Shown here in pieces: positions 9,609-20,465 of a DNA stretch of 64,000 nt. Made by a program: the position numbers and the translations under genes. Source of the DNA: Rhodoferax potami (GTDB lineage Bacteria > Pseudomonadota > Gammaproteobacteria > Burkholderiales > Burkholderiaceae_C); contig NZ_JAVBIJ010000001.1 of NCBI RefSeq assembly GCF_032193765.1, positions 1-64,000 of the forward strand, in the 5' to 3' direction. The number at the start of each line of letters is the position of its first letter. Position 1 is the first letter of the stretch. The notes under the pieces were generated by a model. The model made no database searches. It was not told the origin of the DNA and saw nothing but the letters and a program-made list of their open reading frames with translations.

Positions 9609-9667
9609 GGCCCTGAGCCGCCCCTGCGGGCTTGCGGCTTTCCGGTATGGAATCTTTTGATTCATAA

Positions 9668-9689
9668 TTGACGTTTACGTAAACGTCAA
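9668..9689. promoter_or_regulatory. Perfect 22-bp palindromic operator, probably LiuR site
   Basis: The half-site TTGACGTTTAC is followed immediately by its exact reverse complement. It lies 34 bp before the liuR start codon. The same palindrome recurs at 23665-23688 before a thiolase gene. MerR-type LiuR proteins are known to bind palindromes with a TTTACGTAAA-like centre, so autoregulation plus control of liuA is inferred. Confidence 0.88.
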
Positions 9690-9722
9690 CTTTCTACGGC
9701 CCGGCCGTAGCCCTACCGCACC

Positions 9723-10235
9723 ATGAGCACCACCTTCAGCATTAGCGACCTGGCCAAAGAGTTCGACCTGACCACCCGCGCTATCCGCTTCTACGAGGAC
9801 TTGGGGCTTTTGCAGCCCGAGCGTACGGGCCCCGGCGGGCGCAACCGGGTGTACAGCGGGCGGGACCGTACCCGCCTCAAGCTCACCCTGCGGGCCAAGC
9901 GCCTGGGCCTGAGTCTGACCGAGGCCAAAGACATCATCGAGATGTATGACAGCCCGCGCGACACCGGCGCGCAGTTGCAAAAGTTTCTGGACGTGTTGGC
10001 CGCCCACCGCAAACAGGTCGAAGAGCAAATGGCAGACCTGCAGGCCAACCTCGACGAGATCAAAGTTCACCAGCGTGAGGCCAAGGCGCTGCTGGCCAAA
10101 AGCGAGGCCCACGCCGACAAGGCCTCCGGCAAGCCGGCCTCCAAGGCAAGCAACAAAGCGCCTGTGAAACCGGCCCACAAACCGGCTGCCAAAGTGCCAG
10201 GCAAAGCGACTGGCAAAAAAATCGCACAGGCCTGA
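9723..10235 (+). CDS. liuR: MerR-family regulator, LiuR-like
   Basis: A 170-residue regulator with a MerR winged helix at residues 5-72 (FSISDLAKEFDLTTRAIRFY, then LLQPERTGPGGRNRVYSGRD) and a dimerisation coiled coil at about 85-130. The last 40 residues are a low-complexity Lys-Ala-Pro tail (KPASKASNKAPVKPAHKPAA) that is unusual for MerR proteins and may bind DNA non-specifically. It sits between a perfect palindrome and liuA, the arrangement of LiuR in proteobacteria, where it controls leucine and isovalerate degradation. The name rests on context and motif; no search was run. Confidence 0.85.
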   Translation: MSTTFSISDLAKEFDLTTRAIRFYEDLGLLQPERTGPGGRNRVYSGRDRTRLKLTLRAKRLGLSLTEAKDIIEMYDSPRDTGAQLQKFLDVLAAHRKQVEEQMADLQANLDEIKVHQREAKALLAKSEAHADKASGKPASKASNKAPVKPAHKPAAKVPGKATGKKIAQA

Positions 10236-10293
10236 CCGCTGTGCCGCGCGTCATCGCGCTGACTCATAACCCCACTACAACGAGGAGACACCC

Positions 10294-11475
10294 ATGAGCA
10301 ATCTGCCCGGACTCAACTACCAACTCGGCGAAGACATTGACGCCCTGCGCGACGCGGTGCGCGAGTTCGCCCAAGCCGAAATCGCCCCCCGCGCCGCCGA
10401 GATCGACCGCAGCGACCAGTTCCCCATGGACCTGTGGCGCAAGATGGGCGACCTGGGGGTGCTCGGCATCACCGTGGGCGAGGAATACGGCGGCGCCAAC
10501 ATGGGCTACCTAGCCCACATGGTGGCCATGGAAGAAATCAGCCGCGCCAGCGCCTCGGTGGGCCTGAGCTATGGCGCGCACAGTAACTTGTGTGTGAACC
10601 AGATCAAGCGCAACGGCACGCCCGAGCAGCGCGCCAAGTACCTGCCCAAACTCATCACCGGCGAGCACGTGGGTGCACTGGCCATGAGCGAGCCCGGCGC
10701 CGGTAGCGATGTGCTGAGCATGAAGCTCAAGGCCGAAGACAAGGGCGGCTACTACCTGCTCAACGGCAACAAGATGTGGATCACCAACGGCCCAGATGCT
10801 GATACCTTGGTTGTCTACGCCAAGAGCGAACCCGAGCTGGGCGCACGCGGCGTCACCGCGTTCCTGATCGAAAAGTCCATGCCCGGCTTCAGCATTGCCC
10901 AGAAGCTGGACAAACTCGGCATGCGTGGCAGCCACACTGGCGAGCTGGTGTTCAACAACGTGGAAGTGCCGCTGGCCAACGTGCTGGGGCAGGTCAATGG
11001 CGGCGCCAAGGTGCTGATGAGCGGCTTGGACTACGAGCGTGCAGTGCTCTCCGGCGGACCGCTGGGCATCATGCAGGCGGTGATGGACAACGTGATTCCT
11101 TACATCCACGACCGCAAGCAGTTCGGCCAGAGCATCGGCGAGTTCCAGCTTATTCAGGGCAAGGTAGCCGACATGTACACCGTGCTGCAAGCCGGCCGGG
11201 CCTTCGCCTACACCGTGGCCAAGAATCTGGACTTGCTCGGCGTCGAGCATGTCCGCCAGGTCCGCAAAGATTGCGCTTCCGTCATTTTGTGGACGGCCGA
11301 AAAGGCCACCTGGATGGCAGGCGAGGGCGTGCAGATTTTCGGTGGCAACGGCTACATCAACGAGTACCCGCTGGGGCGCTTGTGGCGCGATGCCAAGTTG
11401 TATGAAATCGGAGCCGGTACCAGCGAGATCCGCCGCATGCTCATCGGACGGGAGCTGTTCGCTGAGACAATGTAG
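10294..11475 (+). CDS. liuA: Isovaleryl-CoA dehydrogenase
   Basis: A 393-residue FAD-dependent acyl-CoA dehydrogenase for the third step of leucine degradation, oxidising isovaleryl-CoA to 3-methylcrotonyl-CoA. Features that point to this subtype rather than a general enzyme are [19 protein letters not shown] and the catalytic Glu placed in [17 protein letters not shown] (near residue 246), with Ala instead of Glu at the usual C-terminal site ([12 protein letters not shown]). The start ATG has a good GAGGAG site at 10281-10286. It follows liuR by 58 bp and is presumably controlled from the palindrome at 9668. Confidence 0.95.
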   Translation: MSNLPGLNYQLGEDIDALRDAVREFAQAEIAPRAAEIDRSDQFPMDLWRKMGDLGVLGITVGEEYGGANMGYLAHMVAMEEISRASASVGLSYGAHSNLCVNQIKRNGTPEQRAKYLPKLITGEHVGALAMSEPGAGSDVLSMKLKAEDKGGYYLLNGNKMWITNGPDADTLVVYAKSEPELGARGVTAFLIEKSMPGFSIAQKLDKLGMRGSHTGELVFNNVEVPLANVLGQVNGGAKVLMSGLDYERAVLSGGPLGIMQAVMDNVIPYIHDRKQFGQSIGEFQLIQGKVADMYTVLQAGRAFAYTVAKNLDLLGVEHVRQVRKDCASVILWTAEKATWMAGEGVQIFGGNGYINEYPLGRLWRDAKLYEIGAGTSEIRRMLIGRELFAETM

Positions 11476-11480
11476 GGGCT

Positions 11481-13484
11481 ATGAAACATGCCATTGCTCG
11501 TACCCTGACATCCACACTCCACGGCATCCTGCGCGGCCTGATGCGCGCATGGGTGCTCATCGTGCCGCTCGTCGTGGCGCTGAGTGTGATCCGGTGGGGG
11601 CAGTTGGCGTATTTTTGGCCGCAAGGCTACCAGGCCAGTAGCAGCGACCTTGCCACCGTGGCGGTGCAGGGCTTCCGCTTCGACCTCAAGGTCAGCGCGA
11701 TTGCCGGCTTCTTGCTATTGCTGGTGCTCCCCTGGGTGTCGGGCCCGGTGTACCGGCGGCTGGTAACCGGGCTGGTTTGCCTTTTTGTGTTTCTCGGGTT
11801 TATCAACCTGCACTATTTCGGGTTCTACAAAACCCCGATCGATTCGGTCATCTTCGGTTTGTTTGAGGATGACACGGCTGCGGTGTTGCAGACCATCTGG
11901 CACGATTTCCCCGTGGTCGGGACCCTCTTGGCAGTCGCGGCTACTGCGCTGCTGGGGCTGGTGATTCACCGGCGGGTTGTGGACTGGGTGGAGCCCGATA
12001 CGGTGCTGCAAAAGCGCGCTGTCACTTTGCGCATGTTGGCGGTGGTGGTGGCCTTGTTCGCCTTGCTGTTTGCGGGCAAGGGCACCCTTCGCCAGATGGC
12101 ATTGCAGCGCCAGCATTTGACGGTGACGACCTCCCAGTTTCTGAACGACATGGTGCCCAACGGCGTCATCGCGCTCAAATACGCGTGGGATAACCGACGA
12201 CAATCGCAAAACCTGTCAGACCCGCTGGTGGGCCTGAAGGCTCTGGGCTTCGACTCGCCACAGGCCGCAGCCCAGGTGCTGGGCCTGCCCCATGCCACCG
12301 AGGCCGAGGTGCGTGACGCCCTCTATCGCCACGAGCCGCTACCCGCCGGCACCCCCAAAAAGAACCTGGTGTTCTTCTTGATGGAGTCGTGGAGCGCAGA
12401 ACCCATGCTCTACCAAAGCCCCACGTTTGACGTGCTGGGCCGCATGGCCCCCACCCTGGACAAGGCCTGCCATTTCAGCAACTTCGAGTCGGCACAGCCG
12501 GGCACCCACCCGTCGCTGGAGGCTATATTGTTTTCGAGCCCGATCACGCCGCTCACCATGGGCGATGCTGGTCGCAAGCCCCTGCCTTGGGGCGTGGCGC
12601 AGGTAGCCAAGCAGGCCGGGTATGACACCTTGTTTGTCACCTCAGCCCGCTCTGGCTGGCGCGACCTGAACCGGGTGCTCAAGGTGCAGGGTTTTGACGA
12701 AGTCATTGACGCCAACAACCTCAAGGCCGATTACCCGGATGCAACTATCGGGCTCTGGGGCGTGTGGGATAGCTATGTTTACCGCTACCTTGAAAAGCGG
12801 ATGGCCGCCCAGCCCAAAGACCGGCCCCTGTTTGTGTTTGTGCTCACCGCGACCAACCACCCGCCGTACGACCTGCCAGCCGATTATCAAAAGGTGCCCT
12901 TGGACATGTCCCAGTGGAAGGGCGAAACCAGCGAAGCCACTCTGGTGCCCAATCTCCACACCTACCGCTATGCGCACGATTTGTTGGGCGCTTTCGTGCA
13001 GCAGGTGCAAAGCGGCCCGCTGAAAGACACCACCCTGATTGCCGCCACCGGTGACCACAATGTGCGCTCCTTCGGCGTGTACGCTGAGCCCAGCCGCCGC
13101 TACTTGATGCGGCAGGTGCCGTTTGTGATCTGGGGCCCGCAGCTGCGCTGTGGCCAGCAGCTGACCCAGCCAGCCAGCCACCGGGACATGTTCAACACCC
13201 TTTTTCCGCTGGCCGGTATTGAGGGCAACTACATCAACGCCGGGCGCAACCTGCTCAAAGACGTGCCGGCACAACCCGACCCGATGAACGCGCCGCGCGG
13301 CCTTTTCTTCACCGGCGAGGCGCGCAATGCCCAAGGCATGTGGCAGCTCGGCAACCCCAAGTCGTTTGTATGCACCGCGGCCCGACCACCGCAGAGCTGC
13401 GAGTTCAATGCACAAGACGATTTGCAGGAACGTGCCCGGTACGCACTCCTCGATTGGAATGTGCGCATCTCTCTTAAGAAATAA
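11481..13484 (+). CDS. LTA synthase-like membrane sulfatase-fold phosphotransferase
   Basis: A 667-residue protein with about five N-terminal membrane segments (residues 20-210) and a C-terminal periplasmic sulfatase-type domain (from about 290). The domain starts LVFFLMESWSAEPM, has a candidate nucleophile Thr in PGTHPSLEAILFSS, and retains TNHPPYDLP and ATGDHNVRSFG metal-site regions. Relatives transfer phosphoglycerol or phosphoethanolamine to envelope glycans or lipids; which substrate applies here is not readable. It begins 5 bp after liuA, so read-through is likely, but a role in leucine breakdown is not implied. The carbonic anhydrase gene starts 8 bp downstream. Confidence 0.85.
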   Translation: MKHAIARTLTSTLHGILRGLMRAWVLIVPLVVALSVIRWGQLAYFWPQGYQASSSDLATVAVQGFRFDLKVSAIAGFLLLLVLPWVSGPVYRRLVTGLVCLFVFLGFINLHYFGFYKTPIDSVIFGLFEDDTAAVLQTIWHDFPVVGTLLAVAATALLGLVIHRRVVDWVEPDTVLQKRAVTLRMLAVVVALFALLFAGKGTLRQMALQRQHLTVTTSQFLNDMVPNGVIALKYAWDNRRQSQNLSDPLVGLKALGFDSPQAAAQVLGLPHATEAEVRDALYRHEPLPAGTPKKNLVFFLMESWSAEPMLYQSPTFDVLGRMAPTLDKACHFSNFESAQPGTHPSLEAILFSSPITPLTMGDAGRKPLPWGVAQVAKQAGYDTLFVTSARSGWRDLNRVLKVQGFDEVIDANNLKADYPDATIGLWGVWDSYVYRYLEKRMAAQPKDRPLFVFVLTATNHPPYDLPADYQKVPLDMSQWKGETSEATLVPNLHTYRYAHDLLGAFVQQVQSGPLKDTTLIAATGDHNVRSFGVYAEPSRRYLMRQVPFVIWGPQLRCGQQLTQPASHRDMFNTLFPLAGIEGNYINAGRNLLKDVPAQPDPMNAPRGLFFTGEARNAQGMWQLGNPKSFVCTAARPPQSCEFNAQDDLQERARYALLDWNVRISLKK

Positions 13485-13492
13485 TCAGGGCT

Positions 13493-14158
13493 ATGACAGA
13501 CAAACTCAACGACCTTTTCTCCCGCAATCGCGCATGGGCCGCGGAGATGGAGCGCACCCGTCCGGGCTTTTTCACCGGGCTGGCCAACCAGCAAAAACCC
13601 AAGTACATGTGGATCGGCTGCTCCGACAGCCGGGTGCCCGCCAACGAAATCATCGGTTTGGCACCGGGCGAAATTTTTGTGCACCGTAACGTCGCCAACG
13701 TGGTGGTGCATTCGGATCTGAATGCGCTGTCCACCATTCAGTTTGCGGTAGAGCGACTCAAGGTCAAGCATGTGATGGTCGTGGGTCACTACGGCTGCTC
13801 TGGCGTGCAAGCGGCGCTCGAAGGTGCCCGTATCGGCCTGGCCGACAACTGGCTGCGCCATATTCAAGACGTGCGGGACCGCCACCGCGATATCCTGGAC
13901 GCCATCCCCGACCACGGCAAAGCCGCCGCCTTGTGCGAGCTCAATGTGATCGAACAGGTGATCAACGTCGCGCAAAGCACTGTGCTGCAAGACGCCTGGG
14001 CCGCAGGGCAGGAAGTGACGCTGCATGGCTGGGTGTACGGCGTACACGACGGCCTGGTGCAAGACCTGCACATGACCGTGGGCCGCGAAGACAACCTCGA
14101 TGCGCTGTACCGGGAAGCGATTTCCGGCGTGCGGCTCATGCCCCGCCATCCTCGTTAA
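13493..14158 (+). CDS. can: Beta-class carbonic anhydrase
   Basis: A 221-residue zinc enzyme that interconverts CO2 and bicarbonate. The zinc ligands are visible in WIGCSDSRVPANEI (Cys and Asp) and VVGHYGCSGVQAAL (His and Cys). The family block LNVIEQVINVAQSTVLQDAW and the C-terminal HGWVYGVHDGLVQDL are present; length is usual. Bicarbonate supply could serve the biotin-dependent carboxylase encoded at 33057-36739, which is only an inference. Confidence 0.96.
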   Translation: MTDKLNDLFSRNRAWAAEMERTRPGFFTGLANQQKPKYMWIGCSDSRVPANEIIGLAPGEIFVHRNVANVVVHSDLNALSTIQFAVERLKVKHVMVVGHYGCSGVQAALEGARIGLADNWLRHIQDVRDRHRDILDAIPDHGKAAALCELNVIEQVINVAQSTVLQDAWAAGQEVTLHGWVYGVHDGLVQDLHMTVGREDNLDALYREAISGVRLMPRHPR

Positions 14159-14162
14159 GCAT

Positions 14163-14222
14163 AAAAACGACCTGTAGCGCTCATGGAATATGCGCGGGCA
14201 GCTATCAAAAATATAGTGAAAC
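14163..14222 (-). repeat. Dispersed GATAGCTGC-type repeat between can and aceK
   Basis: Read on the minus strand it gives TTTCACTATATTTTTGATAG, then CTGCCCGCGCATATTCC, then GAGCGCTACAGG. The first block is shared with the copy at 59762-59830. It fills nearly the whole intergenic gap. Confidence 0.85.
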
Positions 14223-14228
14223 TCGCGC

Positions 14229-16055
14229 ATGTTTCCTACCCGGCTTGATTCCTCGGTTGCCTACGACATTGCGCGGGCGCTGCTCGACGGCTTTAACCGC
14301 CACTACCAACTCTTCCGCACCGAGAGTGCGCGTGCCAAGCACCGGTTTGAAACCCGCGATTGGCATGGCCAGCAGCGCGCCCAGCGCGAGCGCATCGAGT
14401 TTTACGGCTTGCGGGTGCAAGAGTGCTCGCGCCGGCTGGAGCGCGAGTTCAAGGCCGGCGAGCAGGGCGCCGAGGTGTGGCAGCAGATCAAGCTGCACTA
14501 CATCGGCCTGTTGGTGAATCACCATCAGCCGGAACTGGCCGAGACCTTCTTCAACTCGGTGACCACCAAGATCCTGCACCGCAGTTACTTCCAGAACGAT
14601 TTCATTTTTGTGCGGCCAGCGGTCAGTACCGAGTACATCGAGAACCTCGATGCGCCGGGCGCCCGCTACCAGCCCACCTACCGCTGCTACTACCCTACCC
14701 TGGACGACGTGCAGGCGCAGCTGGTGCGCATGGTGCAGGACTTCGACCTGCGGGTCCCGTTTGAAGACCTGGAGCGCGATGCCCGCAGCGTGTTGGCGGT
14801 GATGACCCGGCAGTTGGGCGAGGCCAAGCTGCTCGCCAATTTTCAGGTGCAGGTGCTCTCCAGCCTGTTCTTCCGCAATAAGGGCGGCTACATCATCGGC
14901 AAGCTGATCAACGGCTACACCGAGGCCGGCTTTGCCCTGCCGGTGCTGCACAGCAAAGACGGCCAGCTGCGTATCGATGCGGCGCTGTTCGGGGAGGATG
15001 ACCTGCTGCGTCTTTTCAGTTTTGCGCGGGCGTATTTCATGGTGGACATGGAGATCCCGAGCGCCTATGTGCAGTTTTTGCGCAGCATGATGCCGCGCAA
15101 ACCCCGCAACGAAATCTACAACGCACTGGGGCTGGCCAAGCAGGGAAAGACGCTGTTCTACCGCGACTTTCTGCACCATCTGCAGCACAGCAGCGACAAG
15201 TTTCGTATCGCCGCCGGCATCAAGGGCATGGTGATGCTGGTGTTTGACCTGCCCAGCTACCCCTATGTGTTCAAGGTCATCAAAGACTACTTTCCGCATC
15301 AGAAGGAAACCACGCGTGAGCAGGTCAGGGCGAAGTACCAGCTGGTCAAGCTGCACGACCGCGTGGGTCGCATGGCCGATACGTTGGACTATGGCGATGT
15401 CGCTTTCCCGCACGACCGCTTTAGCGATGAGCTGATCGCCGAGCTGCAGCAGTTTGCGCCCAGCCAATTGGAGATCAGCGACCGCGATGGCGATGGCCGC
15501 ACCGAGGTCATCCTCAAGCATGTCTACATCGAGCGCCGCATGATCCCGCTCAATATGTACCTGCAAGAGGCGTTTGATGCGGGCGGTGCGGATCGCAGCA
15601 ACCAAAGCCCCGCGGCCCTGCGGGCACGCCACCAGATTGAGCGCTCGGTGATCGACTACGGCTACGCAATCAAAGACATGGTGGCCGCCAACATCTTCCC
15701 CGGCGACATGCTCTGGAAGAACTTCGGTATCACCCGTAATAACAAGGTCGTTTTTTACGACTACGACGAAATCGAATACCTCACCGATTGCAACTTCCGC
15801 AAAGTGCCCGAGCCGCGCAACGAGGAAGAAGAAATGTCCGGCGAGATTTGGTACGCCGTGGGCCCGCGTGATGTGTTCCCGGAAACTTTTGCACCTTTTC
15901 TGCTGGGCAATCCGCTGGTGCGCGACGTGTTCATGCAATACCACGCCAACCTGCTGGACCCCGGCTTTTGGCAAATGCAAAAGGAGCGGATTGCGGCGGG
16001 GTATGTGCACGATGTGTACCCGTATGAGAAAGACAAACGCTTCACTCGCCCGTGA
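14229..16055 (+). CDS. aceK: Isocitrate dehydrogenase kinase/phosphatase
   Basis: A 608-residue bifunctional enzyme that phosphorylates and dephosphorylates isocitrate dehydrogenase to switch carbon flow between the TCA cycle and the glyoxylate shunt. The nucleotide-binding region [20 protein letters not shown], the kinase-phosphatase block [19 protein letters not shown], the NMYLQEAF motif and [20 protein letters not shown] are all characteristic. Length is typical of the family (about 580-610). It is preceded by a repeat-filled gap and followed by the TPP riboswitch, so it appears to be a single-gene unit here, with no aceA or aceB adjacent. Confidence 0.97.
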   Translation: MFPTRLDSSVAYDIARALLDGFNRHYQLFRTESARAKHRFETRDWHGQQRAQRERIEFYGLRVQECSRRLEREFKAGEQGAEVWQQIKLHYIGLLVNHHQPELAETFFNSVTTKILHRSYFQNDFIFVRPAVSTEYIENLDAPGARYQPTYRCYYPTLDDVQAQLVRMVQDFDLRVPFEDLERDARSVLAVMTRQLGEAKLLANFQVQVLSSLFFRNKGGYIIGKLINGYTEAGFALPVLHSKDGQLRIDAALFGEDDLLRLFSFARAYFMVDMEIPSAYVQFLRSMMPRKPRNEIYNALGLAKQGKTLFYRDFLHHLQHSSDKFRIAAGIKGMVMLVFDLPSYPYVFKVIKDYFPHQKETTREQVRAKYQLVKLHDRVGRMADTLDYGDVAFPHDRFSDELIAELQQFAPSQLEISDRDGDGRTEVILKHVYIERRMIPLNMYLQEAFDAGGADRSNQSPAALRARHQIERSVIDYGYAIKDMVAANIFPGDMLWKNFGITRNNKVVFYDYDEIEYLTDCNFRKVPEPRNEEEEMSGEIWYAVGPRDVFPETFAPFLLGNPLVRDVFMQYHANLLDPGFWQMQKERIAAGYVHDVYPYEKDKRFTRP

Positions 16056-16082
16056 GTTTTTACTTTGACGTACACTCCGCGT

Positions 16083-16165
16083 TGCCCGGGGTGCGCAGTG
16101 GTTGCGCTGAGATGGATACCAAACCCGTGAACTTGATCTGGTTCATACCAGCGTAAGAAGTGCAG
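16083..16165 (+). promoter_or_regulatory. TPP riboswitch (THI element)
   Basis: The conserved pieces occur in order: CGGGGTGCGC, TTGCGCTGAGATGG, ATACC..AAACCCGTGAACTTG, ATCTGGTTCATACCAGCG. They match the P3 and P4-P5 sensor arms of the thiamine pyrophosphate aptamer. Downstream, GCCCCCG (about 16172) can pair with CGGGGGC (16217-16223), which is followed by GTGTTTTT, suggesting control of thiC by a terminator. Confidence 0.95.
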
Positions 16166-16250
16166 AGCAGTGCCCCCGGCCGTGTGCCGTGCGGGCCGTG
16201 GCTCATTCCAAGTTTTCGGGGGCGTGTTTTTCTCTTTCTTCGGGCGTTAA

Positions 16251-18167
<1,917 letters not shown>

Positions 18168-18169
18168 CC

Positions 18170-19213
18170 ATGGCGCTGCGCATAGGCATTGCCGGCGCGG
18201 GAGTGCTCGGCCGGCTGCTGGCGTTCACGCTCAGCCGCGCGGGCCACGACGTGCAGGTGTTTGACCCGGCGTTGGGCCCCGGCCCGCGTGCGGAGTCCGG
18301 CTCGCAGGCTGCGGGCTGGACGGCGGCTGGCATGCTGAGCCCGGTGGCCGAGCTGGAGCGCGCCGGCAGCGAAGTGTTTGCGCTGGGCGTGCGCTCTTGC
18401 CAGCTCTGGCCGCAGATCGTGCAGGCGCTCTCCGAGCCGGTGGCCTTGCACATGCAGGGCAGCCTGCTGCTGGCGCACCGCAGCGATGCGGGCGCGGCCC
18501 AGCGTGTGGTCGGGCTCTTGCAGGCCAAGGCCGATGCGCCGTACCAACCGCAGTCTTTGACGCCGGATTCGCTGCACGCGCTGGAGCCCTCCATTCGGGG
18601 ACCGGCGCTGGCTTGGTTGCTGCCCAGTGAGGGGCAGATACACCCCGTGCAGGCCCTGCAGGCGCTGGCCGCACAAGCCACGGTGCAAGGTGTGCAGTGG
18701 CATTGGGGCAGCACCGTCACGGCGGTGGATGCAGGCGCGATCCATGCCAGCGAAGCACAACATCGCTTCGACCACGTCTTCGACGTACGCGGCGTGGGCG
18801 CCAAGCCTGCAATGCCTGTGCGTGGTGTGCGTGGCGAGGTGTTCTGGTTGCACGCCCCCGGCGTGCCACTCCACCGACCGGTGCGCCTGCTGCATCCGCG
18901 CCACTCGATTTATATGGTGCCCCGCCCCGGGGATGTGATCGTGGTGGGTGCGAGCGAGATCGAAAGCGAAGACCGCTCGCCCGTGTCCCTGCGCAGCACG
19001 CTGGAGCTGCTAAGTGCTGCACATAGCGTGATGCCCGCACTCGCCGAGGCGCGTCTGATTCAAACAGAGACCAACCTGCGCCCCGCGTTGCCCGACAACC
19101 TGCCGACCATCCGCCACAGCGCAGGCACCACCGAAATCAACGGACTCTTCCGCCACGGCTGGCTCATCGCCCCGGCACTGGTGGAGCAGGCATTGCAAGA
19201 GCTCAAGCTATGA
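18170..19213 (+). CDS. thiO: Glycine oxidase ThiO (FAD-dependent)
   Basis: A 347-residue DAO-family flavoenzyme that makes dehydroglycine for thiazole formation in aerobes. It begins with the dinucleotide fold RIGIAGAGVLGRLLAFTLSRAG and has the AAGWTAAGMLSPVAELE block of ThiO. The C-terminal part carries RHSIYMVPRPGDVIVVGASEIE and a GLFRHGWLIAPALVE ending typical of the family. It lies 2 bp after thiC and overlaps thiS by 4 bp. Confidence 0.93.
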   Translation: MALRIGIAGAGVLGRLLAFTLSRAGHDVQVFDPALGPGPRAESGSQAAGWTAAGMLSPVAELERAGSEVFALGVRSCQLWPQIVQALSEPVALHMQGSLLLAHRSDAGAAQRVVGLLQAKADAPYQPQSLTPDSLHALEPSIRGPALAWLLPSEGQIHPVQALQALAAQATVQGVQWHWGSTVTAVDAGAIHASEAQHRFDHVFDVRGVGAKPAMPVRGVRGEVFWLHAPGVPLHRPVRLLHPRHSIYMVPRPGDVIVVGASEIESEDRSPVSLRSTLELLSAAHSVMPALAEARLIQTETNLRPALPDNLPTIRHSAGTTEINGLFRHGWLIAPALVEQALQELKL

Positions 19214-19437
19214 CCACCACAGACACCGAGCCAACGACCATCACCATCACGGTGAATGGCACCCCGGAATCCACAAGCGCTAGAACCCTACAAGCCTGGG
19301 TAGACGCCCGCGGAGTGCTCCCGGCAGCGCTAGCCACCGCCGTCAACGGCAACTTCGTACCCCGCAGCCAGCGCGCCCAGCAGCCGCTGGCAGAGGGCGA
19401 CACCATCCTCACCTTTCAACCCATCGAAGGCGGTTGA
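19210..19437 (+). CDS. thiS: Sulfur carrier protein ThiS
   Basis: A 75-residue ubiquitin-fold protein ending in the required Gly-Gly (FQPIEGG). It is adenylated and thiocarboxylated at that end and donates sulfur to ThiG. The first dozen residues (TTTDTEPTTITITV) slightly extend the usual 66-residue form. It overlaps thiO by 4 bp and thiG begins 3 bp later. Confidence 0.95.
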   Translation: MTTTDTEPTTITITVNGTPESTSARTLQAWVDARGVLPAALATAVNGNFVPRSQRAQQPLAEGDTILTFQPIEGG

Positions 19438-19440
19438 CCC

Positions 19441-20409
19441 ATGACTACACACACAATAGACGAAGCGGCTGAGCAAAGTACTGCCGAGCAAAAGTTGGAT
19501 GGTCGCGAGCGTTCAACCGCCACACCCAGAGACTTGGCGGCAGTGTGTTCTGCGCAGGTTAAGGAGGAGCCCGCGCAGCGGGCGGGGGACACGGAGCAGA
19601 GCACGCTGCAGCCAAGTCGCCTCGAAGAAGCAAGCGAATGGCACATAGGCGGCCGCACATTGACCAGCCGCTTCTTCCTGGGCACCGCAGCCTACCCCTC
19701 CCCCCAAATACTGCAGGACGCCATCCAAGCCTCAGGCGCTCAAGTCGTCACCATGGGCCTGCGCCGCCAACTCGCCCACGGGGGAGAGGCCGGCGACTTC
19801 TTCGCCCTCATCAAAGCCACAGGCGCCCACCTGCTCCCCAACACCGCGGGCTGCCACACCGCCCGCGAAGCCATCACCCTGGCGCACATGGCCCGCGAGC
19901 TGTTTGAGACACCGTGGATCAAACTCGAAGTCGTGGGCGACGCCCACACCCTCCAGCCTGACCCCTTCGAGCTGCTGACCGCCGCCACCCAGCTGGTGAA
20001 AGACGGCTTTGAAGTGTTCCCGTATTGCATGGACGACCTGGTGAGCTGCCAGCGCCTGCTGGATGCCGGCTGCAGCATCCTCATGCCCTGGGGCGCGCCC
20101 ATAGGCTCGGGGCAGGGGCTGGTCAACCCCGGCGCGCTGCGCACCCTGCGGGCCCGCCTGCTCGGCGTGCCACTCATCGTCGATGCCGGCATCGGCTCGC
20201 CGGCAGATGCGGTGCAGGCCATGGAACTGGGGCTGGATGCGGTGCTGCTCAACAGTGCTGTGGCCCATGCGGTAGACCCGGTGCGCATGGCCCGCGCGTT
20301 CAAGCTCGGTATCGAATCCGGCCGCCTCGCTTATGAAGCCGGCGTCATGCCCCGCCAGGACATGGCGGTGGCATCTACCCCGGTCGCGGGTCACCCCATT
20401 TTGTTGTGA
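19441..20409 (+). CDS. thiG: Thiazole synthase ThiG with repeat-bearing N-terminal extension
   Basis: A 322-residue version of the TIM-barrel enzyme that joins deoxyxylulose phosphate, dehydroglycine and ThiS thiocarboxylate. The normal protein begins near residue 66 ([21 protein letters not shown]); family length is about 255-270. The extra N-terminal 65 residues contain, at about residues 31-60, the translation of an 88-bp palindromic element whose 48-bp core also lies inside the AraC-type gene at 31826-32944. No other in-frame ATG exists before the core, though TTG and GTG codons do (19534, 19543). Catalytic features such as the Lys in WIKLEVVGD and [18 protein letters not shown] are intact. 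Confidence 0.95.
   Translation: MTTHTIDEAAEQSTAEQKLDGRERSTATPRDLAAVCSAQVKEEPAQRAGDTEQSTLQPSRLEEASEWHIGGRTLTSRFFLGTAAYPSPQILQDAIQASGAQVVTMGLRRQLAHGGEAGDFFALIKATGAHLLPNTAGCHTAREAITLAHMARELFETPWIKLEVVGDAHTLQPDPFELLTAATQLVKDGFEVFPYCMDDLVSCQRLLDAGCSILMPWGAPIGSGQGLVNPGALRTLRARLLGVPLIVDAGIGSPADAVQAMELGLDAVLLNSAVAHAVDPVRMARAFKLGIESGRLAYEAGVMPRQDMAVASTPVAGHPILL
19531..19618 (+). repeat. 88-bp palindromic element in frame in thiG
   Basis: Outer arms 19531-19553 and 19596-19618 are complementary over 23 bp with three mismatches, two of them G-T. The centre is the hairpin GCCCGC-GCA-GCGGGC (19569-19583). The inner 48 bp (19551-19598) match 32469-32516 on the minus strand at 44 positions by my count, in the same reading phase. 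The arms differ in sequence between the two copies. Confidence 0.9.
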
Positions 20410-20465
20410 GATTGCTATGAAAAATGAAGCTACTCGCGCAATGCCTATGAGGGCTAGAAGCACTT
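20410..20465 (+). repeat. Dispersed GATAGCTGC-type repeat at the start of thiDE
   Basis: The blocks TTGCTATGAAAAATGAAGCT, ACTCGCGCAATGCC and GAGGGCTAGAAG follow the order of the other copies. The ATG used for thiDE (20417) lies within the first block, so the repeat supplies the start codon and the first residues. Confidence 0.75.

Noticed and set aside
14205..16010. 601-residue antisense frame across aceK
   Set aside because: aceK is clear on the plus strand with all motifs; the antisense product has no recognisable domain.
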